From Desulfobacteraceae bacterium Eth-SRB2 (lineage in GTDB: Bacteria > Desulfobacterota > Desulfobacteria > Desulfobacterales > UBA11574), in NCBI GenBank assembly GCA_004193595.1, contig RPGQ01000003.1, positions 44,110 to 108,109 of the forward strand: a stretch of DNA of 64,000 nt. Reading direction: 5' to 3'. The notes under the pieces were generated by a model. The model had not been told where the DNA came from, searched no databases, and saw only the letters and a program-made list of their open reading frames with translations. The position numbers were made by a program, and so were the translations under genes. Each line of letters starts with the position of its first letter. The first letter of the stretch is position 1. Shown here one piece after another: positions 1 to 8,127 of this stretch.

Positions 1-1
1 T

Positions 2-862
2 CTGGATCGCAAAGAACTGATCGGCAATCTGCTTGAAAACGTGGAAGAGGCGCTGCTTTTTCTGAAAAAGCACCTTCAACTGCGCTGGGAGATTACCAGC
101 CAAAGCACCCGCCGCAAAGAGATCCTGGAGCTACCGGAAGTCGCCCTGCGCGAGGCCATGGTCAACGCTGTATGCCACCGGGACTACCTGGAACAAGGCG
201 CCCAGATCATGGTTGAGATTTTTGATGACCGGGTGGAAATATACAATCCAGGCGGCTTGCCCAAGGGCCTTCCGGCCAGTGAGTTCGGTAAGCGCAGCGT
301 CTGCCGCAATCCGTTGATTGCAAGCTTGCTGCTGCGCTGCAACTATATCGAAAAAATGGGAACCGGCATCGAACGCATCCGCACAGCATTGGAAAAGGAG
401 CATTGCCCCAAGGTCAACATTGGTTTTAACACCATGTTTACCCTCGAATTCCCACGGCCGACCTATTTAAAAACCGATGAGAAGCCGGAAGCGGCTTGGG
501 GAAAAACTAGGGAGGAAACTAGGAAGAAAGCGCCGGAGAAAATAACCCCTCAAGCCACCCCGCAAGTCACCCCGCAAGTCACACGGCAAGTCACACGGCT
601 CCTTAAAGTGTTACAGGGTGAAATGACACGGGGAGCAATAATGAAAAAACTTGGCTTAAAGGACAGAATGCACTTTAGCAAAAAATATCTGACGCGCGCG
701 ATTGACGGCGGGTATATAGAAATGACCATCCCTGATAAACCGAACAGCAGATTTCAGCGATACCGCCGGACGGAAAAAGGGAATGCCCATGTCCCGTCAT
801 GGGGGACGTTCATGCAGAGCATGCACAAAGTATTTAAAATGGCCTGCAGATATTTTCAATAA
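2..862 (+). CDS. RecG-like ATP-binding transcriptional regulator, C-terminal part (5' end outside window)
   Basis: The reading frame is open from base 2, so the gene begins upstream of the window; the GTG at 41 is not the real start. The residues around REAMVNAVCHRDY and the following VEIYNPGGLPKGL are the N-box and G-box region of the HATPase_c_4 domain found in RecG-like, AlbA_2-containing regulators. After a low-complexity linker with repeated TPQVT units (about 165-185 of the visible part), a winged-helix-like tail follows (KVLQGEMTRGAIMKKLGL...), as is usual for this family. Proteins of this kind are presumed DNA-binding, ATP-binding regulators, often in accessory regions. The family is confidently recognised; the specific target is unknown and the N-terminal AlbA_2 domain cannot be seen. 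Confidence 0.8.
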   Translation: MDRKELIGNLLENVEEALLFLKKHLQLRWEITSQSTRRKEILELPEVALREAMVNAVCHRDYLEQGAQIMVEIFDDRVEIYNPGGLPKGLPASEFGKRSVCRNPLIASLLLRCNYIEKMGTGIERIRTALEKEHCPKVNIGFNTMFTLEFPRPTYLKTDEKPEAAWGKTREETRKKAPEKITPQATPQVTPQVTRQVTRLLKVLQGEMTRGAIMKKLGLKDRMHFSKKYLTRAIDGGYIEMTIPDKPNSRFQRYRRTEKGNAHVPSWGTFMQSMHKVFKMACRYFQ

Positions 863-1060
863 TGTGAAAATATCTATAACCTCAAAAACCTGGAATATGT
901 CTGACCAACCTTAGGTTTTGTGGATAGATCTGAAAACAAAAAGAGGGGAATGGAATCAGCATTCTGCAATTTTTAAATGTACGCTTCCGGTCAACCATGA
1001 TAGCCGGATGTTACGATCAATTGACAGGGATCAATAAAAATTCGGATGAACAGCCGATTC

Positions 1061-1414
1061 CTACTTTTGCTCATCCGAAGCAGGAGGTGGCGCTTTCTTT
1101 TTTTCTTTCTTTTCCTTCTTTGCGGGAGCACCCTTGGCGATCTTTGCCGACGGCTTATCAGGGGTGTTCTTTTTGGCAGCCAGTTTTTCTGTTTTGGTTT
1201 GGACTTTATCAGCGTTTAACTTCTCCTGGGCGGCAATACAGGCCAGGCGGTAATTTGCTTTGCGGATGTCGGCCCTCATTTTTTTGATAAAGCTGTCGCA
1301 TTTAATAGCGACGGCGTCCAAACCTTTCTCTTTGAGAAAAGACATACGGGTTACAAGTTTATCACCGGCGACTTTCTTATGACCTTCTAGAAATCCCTTT
1401 CTTTTGAGACTCAT
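1061..1414 (-). CDS. Lys/Ala-rich small basic protein, conserved hypothetical
   Basis: The 117-residue protein starts at an ATG preceded by a clear AGGAGG ribosome-binding site. The N-terminal 60 residues are a mixed, probably helical region (LKRKGFLEGHKKVAGDKL), and the C-terminal half is a lysine/alanine/proline tail with KKEKKEKKK runs, resembling histone H1-like tails of other Desulfobacterota proteins. No signal peptide or membrane segment is visible. Nucleic-acid binding is inferred only from composition. It stands alone between the regulator relic upstream and a long repeat-bearing intergenic region on its 5' side. Confidence 0.6.
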   Translation of the reverse strand: MSLKRKGFLEGHKKVAGDKLVTRMSFLKEKGLDAVAIKCDSFIKKMRADIRKANYRLACIAAQEKLNADKVQTKTEKLAAKKNTPDKPSAKIAKGAPAKKEKKEKKKAPPPASDEQK

Positions 1415-2166
1415 AGTAAATTTTCCTCCTGCTTCATAGTATAAGCTTTTTTACATATCGATAACGACATTCCACTATAAATCGTAGCGGCTGTCAAATA
1501 GAATATAATAAAAAGAGGGCCGCAGTTTAGTTTTGCAGTTTACAGCTTTTTATTGCTAAGCGGTACGCCCCCAGGTTTCTAACAATTCATACTCGTAAAC
1601 AAAACTCCATGTAGAAACTGATCGTTTAAGATGTCTCTTCAAACCTTCAGGATATCAGCCGGCCTCATAACCTTCGATATGTCTGACAGACCCGAGCTCG
1701 CTTATTTACATACCCAATCGCAATATCCGTCTTTCCCGCTCCCATGATTTACATGACCCTAATTGAGCGAAAGTCGAGGATGCCCCAGATTCAAGGCGTC
1801 ACGGGTGAAGCCGTAGTGAACTACTGCAAACCCTTGACAACGCTGAAGATGGGGTATCATCGGCTTTCCCAAAGGGTAAACAAAACCGATATAAAATAAC
1901 AGAATTCATATCTCACTGATAGTAGAGATATTAAAATGTCGTCGAATCATCGAAATTCTTCTTGAAATAAATATATTATAATCGTTTTTGGTTTTGTTTA
2001 CGCTCAATTAGGGTATGATTCATGACCTCAGTGCGATATCCTTTACAAAACATTTACAATTTTGTCCTGGAATCAACATAAATTCTTTACATTTACCCTT
2101 TATATTAAAACCAACACCGAGGAAATATTCCTTGAAAACAAACAATCTCAAAAAAGGAGGTACATC
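1415..2166. other. Intergenic region with a 259-bp inverted-repeat-bounded element
   Basis: No convincing gene is seen in these 750 bases. The right two thirds hold the element annotated at 1756-2014. The last 20 bases carry the AGGAGG site of the following gene. The left 300 bases show no recognisable structure. Confidence 0.5.
1756..2014. repeat. MITE-like element with perfect 14-bp terminal inverted repeats
   Basis: ACCCTAATTGAGCG at 1756-1769 is exactly complementary to CGCTCAATTAGGGT at 2001-2014. Inside the left part a second imperfect inversion (about 1768-1786 against 1852-1872, core TCGAGGATGCCCCA and TGGGGTATCATCGG) would fold into a long hairpin. A fragment of the same repeat (ATTGAGCGAAAGTCGAGGATG in inverse orientation) recurs at about 14010-14035 beside the aldehyde dehydrogenase gene. 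No coding capacity is seen. A target-site duplication is not clear; ATG occurs on both flanks. Confidence 0.65.
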
Positions 2167-2697
2167 ATGAATTCGAATCTTAGGCAAAAATTTTTTACCG
2201 GCGCAATGGCTCTTTTGGTCACGGTATTTGTCATTCCGGGTTTTGCGGGAGCGTTTACGCAGGGCCAGTGCAGGCCTGACAAGGGGTTTGGCATGAAAAG
2301 GCATCATATGTCGCCTTTGGGGATCTGGCAAAATCCGAAAATGGTTCAGGAACTGGGAATTACCGACAAGCAGGTCGAGGGACTCAAGAAAGCGGATTTT
2401 GCCCATCGTGAAAAGTGTCTGGAATTGAAATCTAAACTCGACGTTCTTCACCTTGAATTGGAAAAACTGTTTGCCGCCGAGTCCGTGGACCAAGCGAAAG
2501 TTCTTGAAGTCGCCCAAAAGATTTCAGATCTGAAAGGCAAACTGTTTGTTCAGAGAATTAAATCTCGACTGGCAGTCGCAAAGCTGTTAACTGCGGACCA
2601 AGTTGGCAAGCTGAAAATGTTTAGATTGCATCACCCTGCACATCGCGGTAAACTAGACAAAACCAGAAAACATGGCAGGGCATTGTCTAAAAATTGA
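2167..2697 (+). CDS. Periplasmic Spy/CpxP-family (LTXXQ-like) protein
   Basis: The start at 2167 is set by AAAAGGAGGTACATC immediately upstream; the longer open frame begins in the preceding repeat and is rejected. The 176-residue protein has a Sec signal peptide (residues 1-30, hydrophobic core ALLVTVFVIPGFAGA), then an all-helical region with a first NPKMVQELGITDKQ segment and a second LLTADQVGKLKMF segment, matching the paired L-T-x-x-Q type motifs of the Spy/CpxP/CnrX fold. Members act as periplasmic chaperones or metal-stress sensors. It is followed 76 bases later by another secreted basic protein; the two may share a transcript. Confidence 0.75.
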   Translation: MNSNLRQKFFTGAMALLVTVFVIPGFAGAFTQGQCRPDKGFGMKRHHMSPLGIWQNPKMVQELGITDKQVEGLKKADFAHREKCLELKSKLDVLHLELEKLFAAESVDQAKVLEVAQKISDLKGKLFVQRIKSRLAVAKLLTADQVGKLKMFRLHHPAHRGKLDKTRKHGRALSKN

Positions 2698-2773
2698 AAT
2701 CAGATTCAAACAAAAAGCATAAGGCATCTTATTATCGACTAAGTTGGAAAACACTTAATTTGGAGGTATTAAC

Positions 2774-3274
2774 ATGAGAGAAAAATATTGCAAATTTTCG
2801 ATTTTTGTGTTCACGGCCACAACTGTTCTTTTACTCGGCTTTTTCATGCTTACAACCACGCAGGCATTTGCTGATAATGGGTACAAAGGAAAAAACAAAC
2901 AGAAAGAATGGCAAAAACAGAAAGGACAGGACAAGCAATATCGAAAACACCCAGGCGAAATCAAGCGAGAAGGTCGCAAACATTACGAGGAGCAGGGTCG
3001 TCGTGACTACAAAAAACGTTCGGATTACCACAAGCATCGTGGATACAAAATACGCCCCTATGATAAACGTCGTCATTACGGACGCTACGATCATAAAGGG
3101 CATCGGTATGAGTATCAGGGCCATTGGCGCTCCTGGGATCAATGGAACAAGTACGCAAGAAAACACCCACATATATACAAACATGGAACATATTACCGCG
3201 AAAATGCACATTTAATGTTCAGGTTTTGCGAACCCGGGACCGGTAACTATTTCTTCTTTTCAATCGGAAGGTAG
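2774..3274 (+). CDS. Secreted His/Tyr/Arg/Lys-rich protein of unknown function
   Basis: The 166-residue frame starts after TTTGGAGGTATTAAC, a good ribosome-binding site. An N-terminal signal peptide (hydrophobic VLLLGFFMLTTTQAFA) is followed by a highly charged region (about 35-150) unusually rich in Lys, Arg, His, Tyr and Gly with many K-H, R-H and Y-D pairs. No known domain is recognised. The composition resembles secreted water- or metal-binding proteins (RcnB-like proteins also have such linkers), but that is only analogy. The opposite strand has a long hydrophobic open frame which is a compositional shadow. Confidence 0.65.
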   Translation: MREKYCKFSIFVFTATTVLLLGFFMLTTTQAFADNGYKGKNKQKEWQKQKGQDKQYRKHPGEIKREGRKHYEEQGRRDYKKRSDYHKHRGYKIRPYDKRRHYGRYDHKGHRYEYQGHWRSWDQWNKYARKHPHIYKHGTYYRENAHLMFRFCEPGTGNYFFFSIGR

Positions 3275-3380
3275 TAGTTTGGCCAATTATAAAACAATTG
3301 GACTCATTATGAATTTAAAGGTATAATATTTCGGCATCGTTTTTACCGAGCCACGGCAAGCGATATTTTATCGCTTCAAC

Positions 3381-3565
3381 GGGTGTGAATCATGGCTGTT
3401 GGCAATATGAAAATTCATGTTCGTCTGCGCTACGTATTTAGCTTTGGGGAAAAGGTGTCAGGTTTCAGGTGTCAGGGTCGAGAAACTTGAAGAGCTGAAA
3501 CCTGAAAACTGAACACTGACACCTTACGATTGAACTCAATAACCAACAATCTTGATTTATACCCC
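3381..3565. repeat. GGTGTCAGG-type non-autonomous element, short copy (A)
   Basis: The left end GGGTGTGAATCATGGCTGTTGG matches the inverse of the right end, where CCAACAATCTTGATTTATACCCC lies at about 3543-3565. The middle contains GGTGTCAGGTTTCAGGTGTC and the inverse AACCTGAAAACTGAACACTGACACC, forming a hairpin. Flanks GCTTCAAC (3373-3380) and CTTTCAAC (3566-3573) agree at 6 of 8 positions, a plausible decayed 8-bp target duplication. The element shares ends with those at 12867, 19210 and 44751. Confidence 0.65.
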
Positions 3566-3615
3566 CTTTCAACGTCTAATGCATTAAGAAAATTTGTATA
3601 AAATAGGAGGCAGGA

Positions 3616-4272
3616 ATGAAAAAATTTAAAAGAGCAAGTTCGCTGGTATTGGTATTTTTTTTAGTCGCTTGTGCCGCACCTCAAACAAAAACTCAAAAAG
3701 GGGCAACATATGGGGCTGCCGGCGGTGCTGTGGCAGGGGCAATCATCGGGCAGGTGATTGGCGGGCATACTGAAAGTACCCTGTGGGGTGCAGCGATTGG
3801 CGCTGCTGTCGGCGGTCTTGGAGGCGCCGGGGTTGGTAAAATGATGGACAACCAAGAAAGAGAAATGCGAGACGCTTTGGCCGCTTCTGAAGCTGCCGCT
3901 GTACGCAGAGAAGGCAACCTCCTTGCGGTAACTTTCAAAGGCGATGTTACTTTTGACACAAACTCCACAGTTGTCAATCCCGGACTTTATACTGAGATTG
4001 ACCGCGTAGCAGGTATTCTTACCCGGTATCCGGAAACCCTGATAAGGGTTGAAGGGCATACGGATAGCGTTGGTACAGATGAATACAATATGGACCTTTC
4101 ATTTCGGCGCGCAAACTCTGTAAGAGACCTTCTGGTCCAGAAAGGGGTCAACATCAGTCGTATTCAACCCGTGGGTTTTGGTGAAACAATGCCGGTCGCA
4201 ACAAACGACACGGAAGCGGGCCACCGGCTAAACCGAAGGGTGGAAATAAAGGTAGCACCGCAAGTGCAATAA
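3616..4272 (+). CDS. Outer-membrane lipoprotein with glycine zipper and OmpA domain (YiaD-like)
   Basis: Start chosen by TAGGAGGCAGGA just upstream. The 218-residue protein has a lipoprotein signal ending in a lipobox at LVAC (Cys19), a glycine-zipper segment (about 30-77, GAAGGAVAGAIIGQVIGG and a second glycine-rich stretch) and an OmpA C-terminal domain (about 105-215). The peptidoglycan-binding signature VEGHTDSVG, with later RRANSVRDLL and NRRVEI, is intact. Such proteins anchor the outer membrane to peptidoglycan. A strong hairpin terminator follows at 4393. Confidence 0.88.
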   Translation: MKKFKRASSLVLVFFLVACAAPQTKTQKGATYGAAGGAVAGAIIGQVIGGHTESTLWGAAIGAAVGGLGGAGVGKMMDNQEREMRDALAASEAAAVRREGNLLAVTFKGDVTFDTNSTVVNPGLYTEIDRVAGILTRYPETLIRVEGHTDSVGTDEYNMDLSFRRANSVRDLLVQKGVNISRIQPVGFGETMPVATNDTEAGHRLNRRVEIKVAPQVQ

Positions 4273-4392
4273 CAATGCTGAAAGGAACCGCAGGGGCGAG
4301 CCACTGTGCGGGGTGATGAGTTCAGCGCTCGACATGCCCCTAACCTTGCCGTATTAATGGAACAATTTTTTCAGATATTCATTAGAAACGCT

Positions 4393-4427
4393 ATAGGGGA
4401 TACTGGAAGATCAATCCCCTATTTTTA
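4393..4427 (+). terminator. Rho-independent terminator after the OmpA-like lipoprotein
   Basis: A perfect 9-bp stem ATAGGGGAT / ATCCCCTAT (4393-4401 and 4414-4422) with a 12-base loop is followed by TTTTAAA. It lies 120 bases after the OmpA-like gene and separates it from the convergent minus-strand genes. Confidence 0.7.
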
Positions 4428-4452
4428 AATTTACTTGGCTGAGTCGTGAATG

Positions 4453-4638
4453 TTATTCGCTCTCTGGATATTTGTAAACGTTCAAACCGATTACAGCATC
4501 CGTACCCTCTATCTTCTGGTTACCCCGTGTACTGGCGATGGTTATTGTTTTACCAGATTTAGAGGGTCCGAAGTCCTTTGTCAAATCTATCTCAATAATT
4601 AGCTTACCGTCTTTAATTTCCCATTCTACGTTTTGCAT
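4453..4638 (-). CDS. Small conserved hypothetical protein (61 aa)
   Basis: The 61-residue frame starts with ATG preceded by GAAGGTGAAGA. It reads as a compact beta-rich domain, with segments VEWEIKDGKLIIEIDL, FGPSKSGKTITIAST and VIGLNVYKY. I recall proteins with the same L-I-I-x-I-D-L..FGPSKSGKT pattern as a small conserved family in anaerobes, but no function is known to me. No signal peptide or cysteine is present. The convergent terminator at 4393 lies just downstream. Confidence 0.6.
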   Translation of the reverse strand: MQNVEWEIKDGKLIIEIDLTKDFGPSKSGKTITIASTRGNQKIEGTDAVIGLNVYKYPESE

Positions 4639-4842
4639 TTCTTCACCTTCTTTCGTGTTTTAGTCTATACCAATCTGAATCGTTACTTCTAAACGGTGGA
4701 ATATCATATCAACATCACTAATACAACTATGCATTTAGGAATATATTGGTGGTGGGGGTCCCTCTGCATTGGAAATCCGCCGGATGTGTCGTCTATCTTC
4801 ATAACCTTTGCTTCTGGCGATCCAAAAGGCTCGCCCTTTTTG

Positions 4843-5469
4843 TTATCGGTTTACCTTGTTGTTCAGAATTGCAAAGTCAAATTTAAACAAATCATTGAAT
4901 GTTGCCTCTGCTTTATCAGGTTCAACCTGCCACCAGATTAAGATATTATCAGTTCGATAAAAGTAATGCTTAAGCCCCATTCCCTCTGTTTCAAAATGAA
5001 CATTGTTGCCCATTTTGCTATGGATTAATGGTGAAAAAACTGCGGTTCCATTTGCCATTTTCATGGCCATGCTCATTAAGCTTGCTTTAGCCTTTTCAGA
5101 ATTTTCATAGATACTTACATATAGAATATTTCTTGAATTATTGTTTCCATAATAGGCAATGTAATTTTCGCATTCATCAAGTTTTTTGCCATGCATTTTA
5201 TCAATAACACCGGTAGCTTTTTCATTTAGAATAACTTTGAAAAGACTCAGCTCGCCTAATTTTTTCGGAAGATAATTAAAATTCGCATTTGTTCTAACCT
5301 TTTTATTTTTTGATGCTTTGCCGGCATGACCGAACGGTATCTTAAATAAAGTGACCTCCGCAGATGAATGGGTTGTTCCTAAACAACCGGCAACCATAAT
5401 ATAAAATAGCAGGATCGATATTATAAATTTACACACTTTCAGTGGAGTTTTCATGCTGTAATTTCTCAT
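4843..5469 (-). CDS. Putative lipoprotein of unknown function
   Basis: The 208-residue frame begins MRNYSMKTP; the second ATG (5454) is an equally possible start because neither has a strong ribosome-binding site. A hydrophobic segment (VCKFIISILLFYIMVAG) ends in the lipobox VAGC, so the mature protein would be lipidated at about Cys29. The mature region is mixed alpha/beta with no domain I can name. It may deal with a surface-exposed target because it has a tryptophan-rich C-terminal stretch (ILIWWQVEP). The function is unknown. Confidence 0.55.
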   Translation of the reverse strand: MRNYSMKTPLKVCKFIISILLFYIMVAGCLGTTHSSAEVTLFKIPFGHAGKASKNKKVRTNANFNYLPKKLGELSLFKVILNEKATGVIDKMHGKKLDECENYIAYYGNNNSRNILYVSIYENSEKAKASLMSMAMKMANGTAVFSPLIHSKMGNNVHFETEGMGLKHYFYRTDNILIWWQVEPDKAEATFNDLFKFDFAILNNKVNR

Positions 5470-5511
5470 AAATTTTCATCTACCGGGTTAATGCAGTTTG
5501 AATCATTATTT

Positions 5512-5658
5512 TTAACTGAATTTACTGATTTTGATACCGGATGCCCGTGTGCTTTTGATGAGTTCGAGGAGGGTTTCAACAAGTTTTGATGATCTGTTTT
5601 TAAGAAAACCGGTCTGATTATGGATTGCTTTTACGATCTGAACTTTTGTAAGTGCCAT
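5512..5658 (-). pseudogene. Truncated IHF/HU-family gene (N-terminal half only)
   Basis: Starting at 5658 after a GGAG-containing site, the frame encodes MALTKVQIVKAIHNQTGF, the typical first helix of IHF alpha-type proteins, and continues through the helical dimerisation half to a stop after KISKFS. The beta arms and the GRNPxTG DNA-binding tip are missing, so it cannot bind DNA in the usual way. It is closely related to the longer copy at 6254-6499, suggesting duplication followed by decay. Confidence 0.6.
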
Positions 5659-5746
5659 TGTCTGTTTCTCCTGCGGATATAAATAAGTTATATGAGGGTT
5701 CCGTTTTTTAAGCATAATCAGCTTTTCTAAAACATGGGGCATGGTC

Positions 5747-6196
5747 CTAAATGGAAGAGGACGCTTGTTCCGGAATTATTAAAATACATGCTTTCTCAAG
5801 GGCTTCAACAAATTTCGGGTTCGTTCTTCTCATTCTAATTATTCTGTCCCAAGACAGAATATCTTCAAGTGTGGGCTGCTCTATTCCGATATTGGATTCC
5901 CTCTCAACGGCTTCAATGATTAACGATACGGAATAGATTGTGATATTTTCTAACATTTCTTCAATAGATATATCCGTTTTATCGGCAGGTTGGGATCTTA
6001 ATATTGCTGATACACAGATGGATAGAATTGGATCCGCAACATCCTCCGGCTTTTTACATTCTTCAAGATCATAGCTTGTATCTAAAAAATACCCGGCCAT
6101 TTTTTGTAGGATGCCCAACCATTCATTATTCAGGTTCTGTGGTAAAAGTGCATCAGGCCCATGCAATAAAACTTCATTTCCGAATTTGGATAGCAT
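5747..6196 (-). CDS. Hypothetical soluble protein (149 aa)
   Basis: The frame starts MLSKFGNEVLLHG after a GAAAGG site and encodes an acidic, largely helical cytoplasmic protein without signal peptide or membrane segment. No domain is recognised. It lies between two degenerate IHF-like genes on the same strand, an arrangement typical of a decaying accessory region. The sequence has good codon structure throughout, so I take it as a real gene, but no role can be proposed. Confidence 0.5.
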   Translation of the reverse strand: MLSKFGNEVLLHGPDALLPQNLNNEWLGILQKMAGYFLDTSYDLEECKKPEDVADPILSICVSAILRSQPADKTDISIEEMLENITIYSVSLIIEAVERESNIGIEQPTLEDILSWDRIIRMRRTNPKFVEALEKACILIIPEQASSSI

Positions 6197-6253
6197 TTCA
6201 TTAAACCTTTCGTTTTAATTGGGGTTAATCCTATCCCTCAACTTACCGGAATA

Positions 6254-6499
6254 TTAAAATGTGACAATCTTCCTGCGTGCCAACATCGTGGCGTCACCGG
6301 TCGCTGGATTCCTGCCCCTTCTTTCATCTTTGTGCTTGACACAAAATTTGCCAAAATTAGAGATTAACACATCCTCACCGAATCCCAACATGCTTTTGAT
6401 GATTTCAAGAAGGCTTTCTATAATTTGTAATGATTTGTTCTTGGGAAAACCGGTTTTATTCCAGATTGATTCTACGATCTGAACTTTCGTAAGTACCAT
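6254..6499 (-). CDS. IHF/HU-family DNA-binding protein with shortened C-terminus
   Basis: Start at 6499 is favoured by AGGTGA eight bases upstream; the GTG at 6511 lies inside that site. The 81-residue product begins MVLTKVQIVESIWNKTG and keeps the beta arm with GRNPATGDATMLARRKIVTF, including the intercalating proline region of IHF alpha-type proteins. It stops at VTF, about ten residues before the usual end (normally followed by a P-S-x-x-L-K helix). It could still fold, but the missing last helix makes loss of function possible. Nucleoid architecture is the family role. Confidence 0.6.
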   Translation of the reverse strand: MVLTKVQIVESIWNKTGFPKNKSLQIIESLLEIIKSMLGFGEDVLISNFGKFCVKHKDERRGRNPATGDATMLARRKIVTF

Positions 6500-6607
6500 G
6501 ATGTGTTTCACCTAAGGGTATGAGTGATGTTGATATTGGAAAGCTTGGTCAACATCTCACTTATGTTAAATATTGTCAAGATATTAATGGGTTATATGAC
6601 ATAAAAA

Positions 6608-6677
6608 TAACATCTCAATAAATTGTGGATTCGGGTCAATATGATTATTTCATACACCACAACTTATTGAGATGTTA
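6608..6677. repeat. Palindromic repeat with 21-bp arms (CTCAATAA family)
   Basis: TAACATCTCAATAAATTGTGG at 6608-6628 pairs with CCACAACTTATTGAGATGTTA at 6657-6677 with one mismatch. Related full or half copies lie at 27289-27339, 9378-9411, 12004-12024 and 41180-41198. The arms end in no T-tract, so this is more like a REP or tiny MITE than a terminator. Confidence 0.65.
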
Positions 6678-7287
6678 CACATAACGGTGTTAATACAATT
6701 CAAATGATTGGGATTTGTTAAATTTAGTAATGATTCCTAATTATTTAAGCCCCTTGACAAATAAATTTATATGAGTAATTTTGGTTAAAATGTTCGAATG
6801 TTTCCTTAAATTCATTAGTAATATACAAAATAAAATTAAATATATTTTCATATCGTTATATTCCAATACTTTTCTATGCTGTTAGACGCATTTTCAAAGC
6901 CAATATCAGCCGTAACCGAATTATTTTCTCTATATAATCATAAAGTTGAACTAAATCGCTTCGCCGTTGTTTTATTTTTGCTCTTTGAAAATGGAATAGT
7001 GTTTTACCATGTGGTATTTTTAGAAGGACATCCTTTTTCAATGATTGTACTATCTGGATAGTTCTTCTTCCTTTAAGATTAAAGGGATATAAACCCTTTA
7101 ATAGAAAGGAGAGACTGGTATTGACCCAAGAATTTGTCCAATAAGTAACCTATCACCTAAAATCAAATATTATGCTTATACTTCAAAACTATTCAATTTT
7201 CAAAGAACATCATAAAAGAACTGATTTGGAATATGATGGGATTAACTCCCCATAGTGGTGGGCGAATCGGCTCAGTTCAACATAATC

Positions 7288-7322
7288 GTATCTGGAATTC
7301 CCCTTCGCAAAACTCCAGATAC
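7288..7322. promoter_or_regulatory. 9-bp hairpin in the leader of the RRM-RGG gene
   Basis: GTATCTGGA and TCCAGATAC (7288-7296, 7314-7322) form a perfect stem, 57 bases before the gene start. The site could be a leader attenuator or cold-responsive structure, since RNA-binding proteins of this kind are often cold-induced, but it could also terminate upstream transcription. This is inference from structure only. Confidence 0.35.
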
Positions 7323-7378
7323 AATCTTTAACGTTCGGCGATGTAAATATTTATAATTTATTACAAAAGGAGATTAGA

Positions 7379-7858
7379 ATGAAGATCTATGTAGGAAATT
7401 TGTCGTACGAGGTCACCGAAGAGGACCTACGGCTGGCTTTACAACCATTCGGACAGGTTGAATCCGCCACCATTATAAAAGACAAGTATAGTGGTCAATC
7501 AAAAGGATTTGGATTCGTGGAGATGGCCTCTAAAGCTGAAGGGCAGTCTGCAATCGATGGCCTAAATGGCAAAGAGCTAAAAGGAAGACCGCTTAAGGTA
7601 AATGAAGCTCGCCCTCGCACCGAAAGTCGCGGTAGCAGAGGAGGACAAGGTGGTGGCCGAGGAGGATACGGCGGTAGCAGGGGAGGACAAGGCGGTGGCC
7701 GAGGAGGATACGGCGGTAGCAGGGGAGGGAAAGGCGGTGGCCGAGGAGGACAAGGCGGCAGCAGGGGAGGACAAGGCGGTAGCAGGGGAGGACAAGGCGG
7801 TAGCAGAGGAGGACAAGGCGGTAGCAGGGGAGGACAAGGTGGTGGCCGTCGTTTCTAA
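7379..7858 (+). CDS. RRM RNA-binding protein with long RGG/glycine-rich tail
   Basis: Start follows AAAAGGAGATTAGA. The 159-residue protein has one RNA-recognition motif (about 1-80) with RNP2 as IYVGNL (3-8) and RNP1 as KGFGFVEM, both with their aromatic RNA-contacting residues. Residues 83-159 are an unusually long run of RGG, GGSRGG and GGYGG units encoded by near-identical 18-21-base direct repeats. RRM plus short glycine tail proteins (Rbp-type) are common cold- or stress-inducible RNA chaperones in bacteria, but a tail this regular recalls eukaryotic phase-separating RGG proteins. The repeat DNA is prone to slippage, so tail length may vary between strains. Confidence 0.9.
   Translation: MKIYVGNLSYEVTEEDLRLALQPFGQVESATIIKDKYSGQSKGFGFVEMASKAEGQSAIDGLNGKELKGRPLKVNEARPRTESRGSRGGQGGGRGGYGGSRGGQGGGRGGYGGSRGGKGGGRGGQGGSRGGQGGSRGGQGGSRGGQGGSRGGQGGGRRF
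7640..7850 (+). repeat. Tandem coding repeats of the RGG tail
   Basis: Units of the type GGAGGACAAGGCGGTAGCAG are repeated about ten times with small changes inside the C-terminal part of the RRM gene. They explain the long open frames in all other frames over this stretch. Confidence 0.8.
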
Positions 7859-8028
7859 TCATCGGTATACAACAGATAGATTCGCCTAACAATTTGAACC
7901 ACGGATAAAAGGGGTATGAAACGCGGATAAATATCAGAAGGGAATCCGTAGTAAAAATAATGAAGCAAAAAGAAAGGGTACAGTTACCCGCGAGAAGTTT
8001 GAATCTTTGGTGCAATTTAATTTTGTTG

Positions 8029-8127
8029 AACTCGTAAAAAGTCAGATTTAGACAGTTTCGTAAAAAGTTCAAACTCCCCCGCCAAACATAGGCGGGATAA
8101 AAAGGCGTAGCAAATTTTGTAATCATG
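8029..8127. repeat. Partial copy of the CTCGTAAAAAGTC MITE-like repeat
   Basis: GAACTCGTAAAAAGTC..TTTAGAC.GTTTCGTAAAAAGTTCAAA and the later AATTTTGTAATCATG match the left part of the complete element at 16044-16183. The match stops exactly at the ATG that starts the RNase H-like gene, so the right half was lost or never present. Confidence 0.6.

Larger units (their letters stand above)
6512..7378. other. Long AT-rich intergenic region with three hairpins, no clear gene
   Basis: No ORF with convincing codon structure is seen. The region contains the 70-bp palindrome at 6608-6677, a short ATTAAAGGG/CCCTTTAAT hairpin at about 7078-7102, and a 9-bp hairpin at 7288-7322 upstream of the RNA-binding protein gene. 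The rest is AT-rich sequence. Confidence 0.45.

Noticed and set aside
997..1287. Plus-strand frame of 96 codons
   Set aside because: Antisense to the Lys/Ala-rich protein that has a strong ribosome site.
2831..3211. Hydrophobic minus-strand frame looking like a membrane protein
   Set aside because: It is the complement of the Lys/His-rich secreted protein; the hydrophobicity results from Lys and Tyr codons read in reverse.
7577..7837. Minus-strand repeat protein over the RGG region
   Set aside because: Tandem 18-21-base repeats keep all frames open; only the RRM frame has a start site and domain.
7640..7850. Tandem repeats considered as a CRISPR array
   Set aside because: There are no unique spacers; units are contiguous coding repeats.
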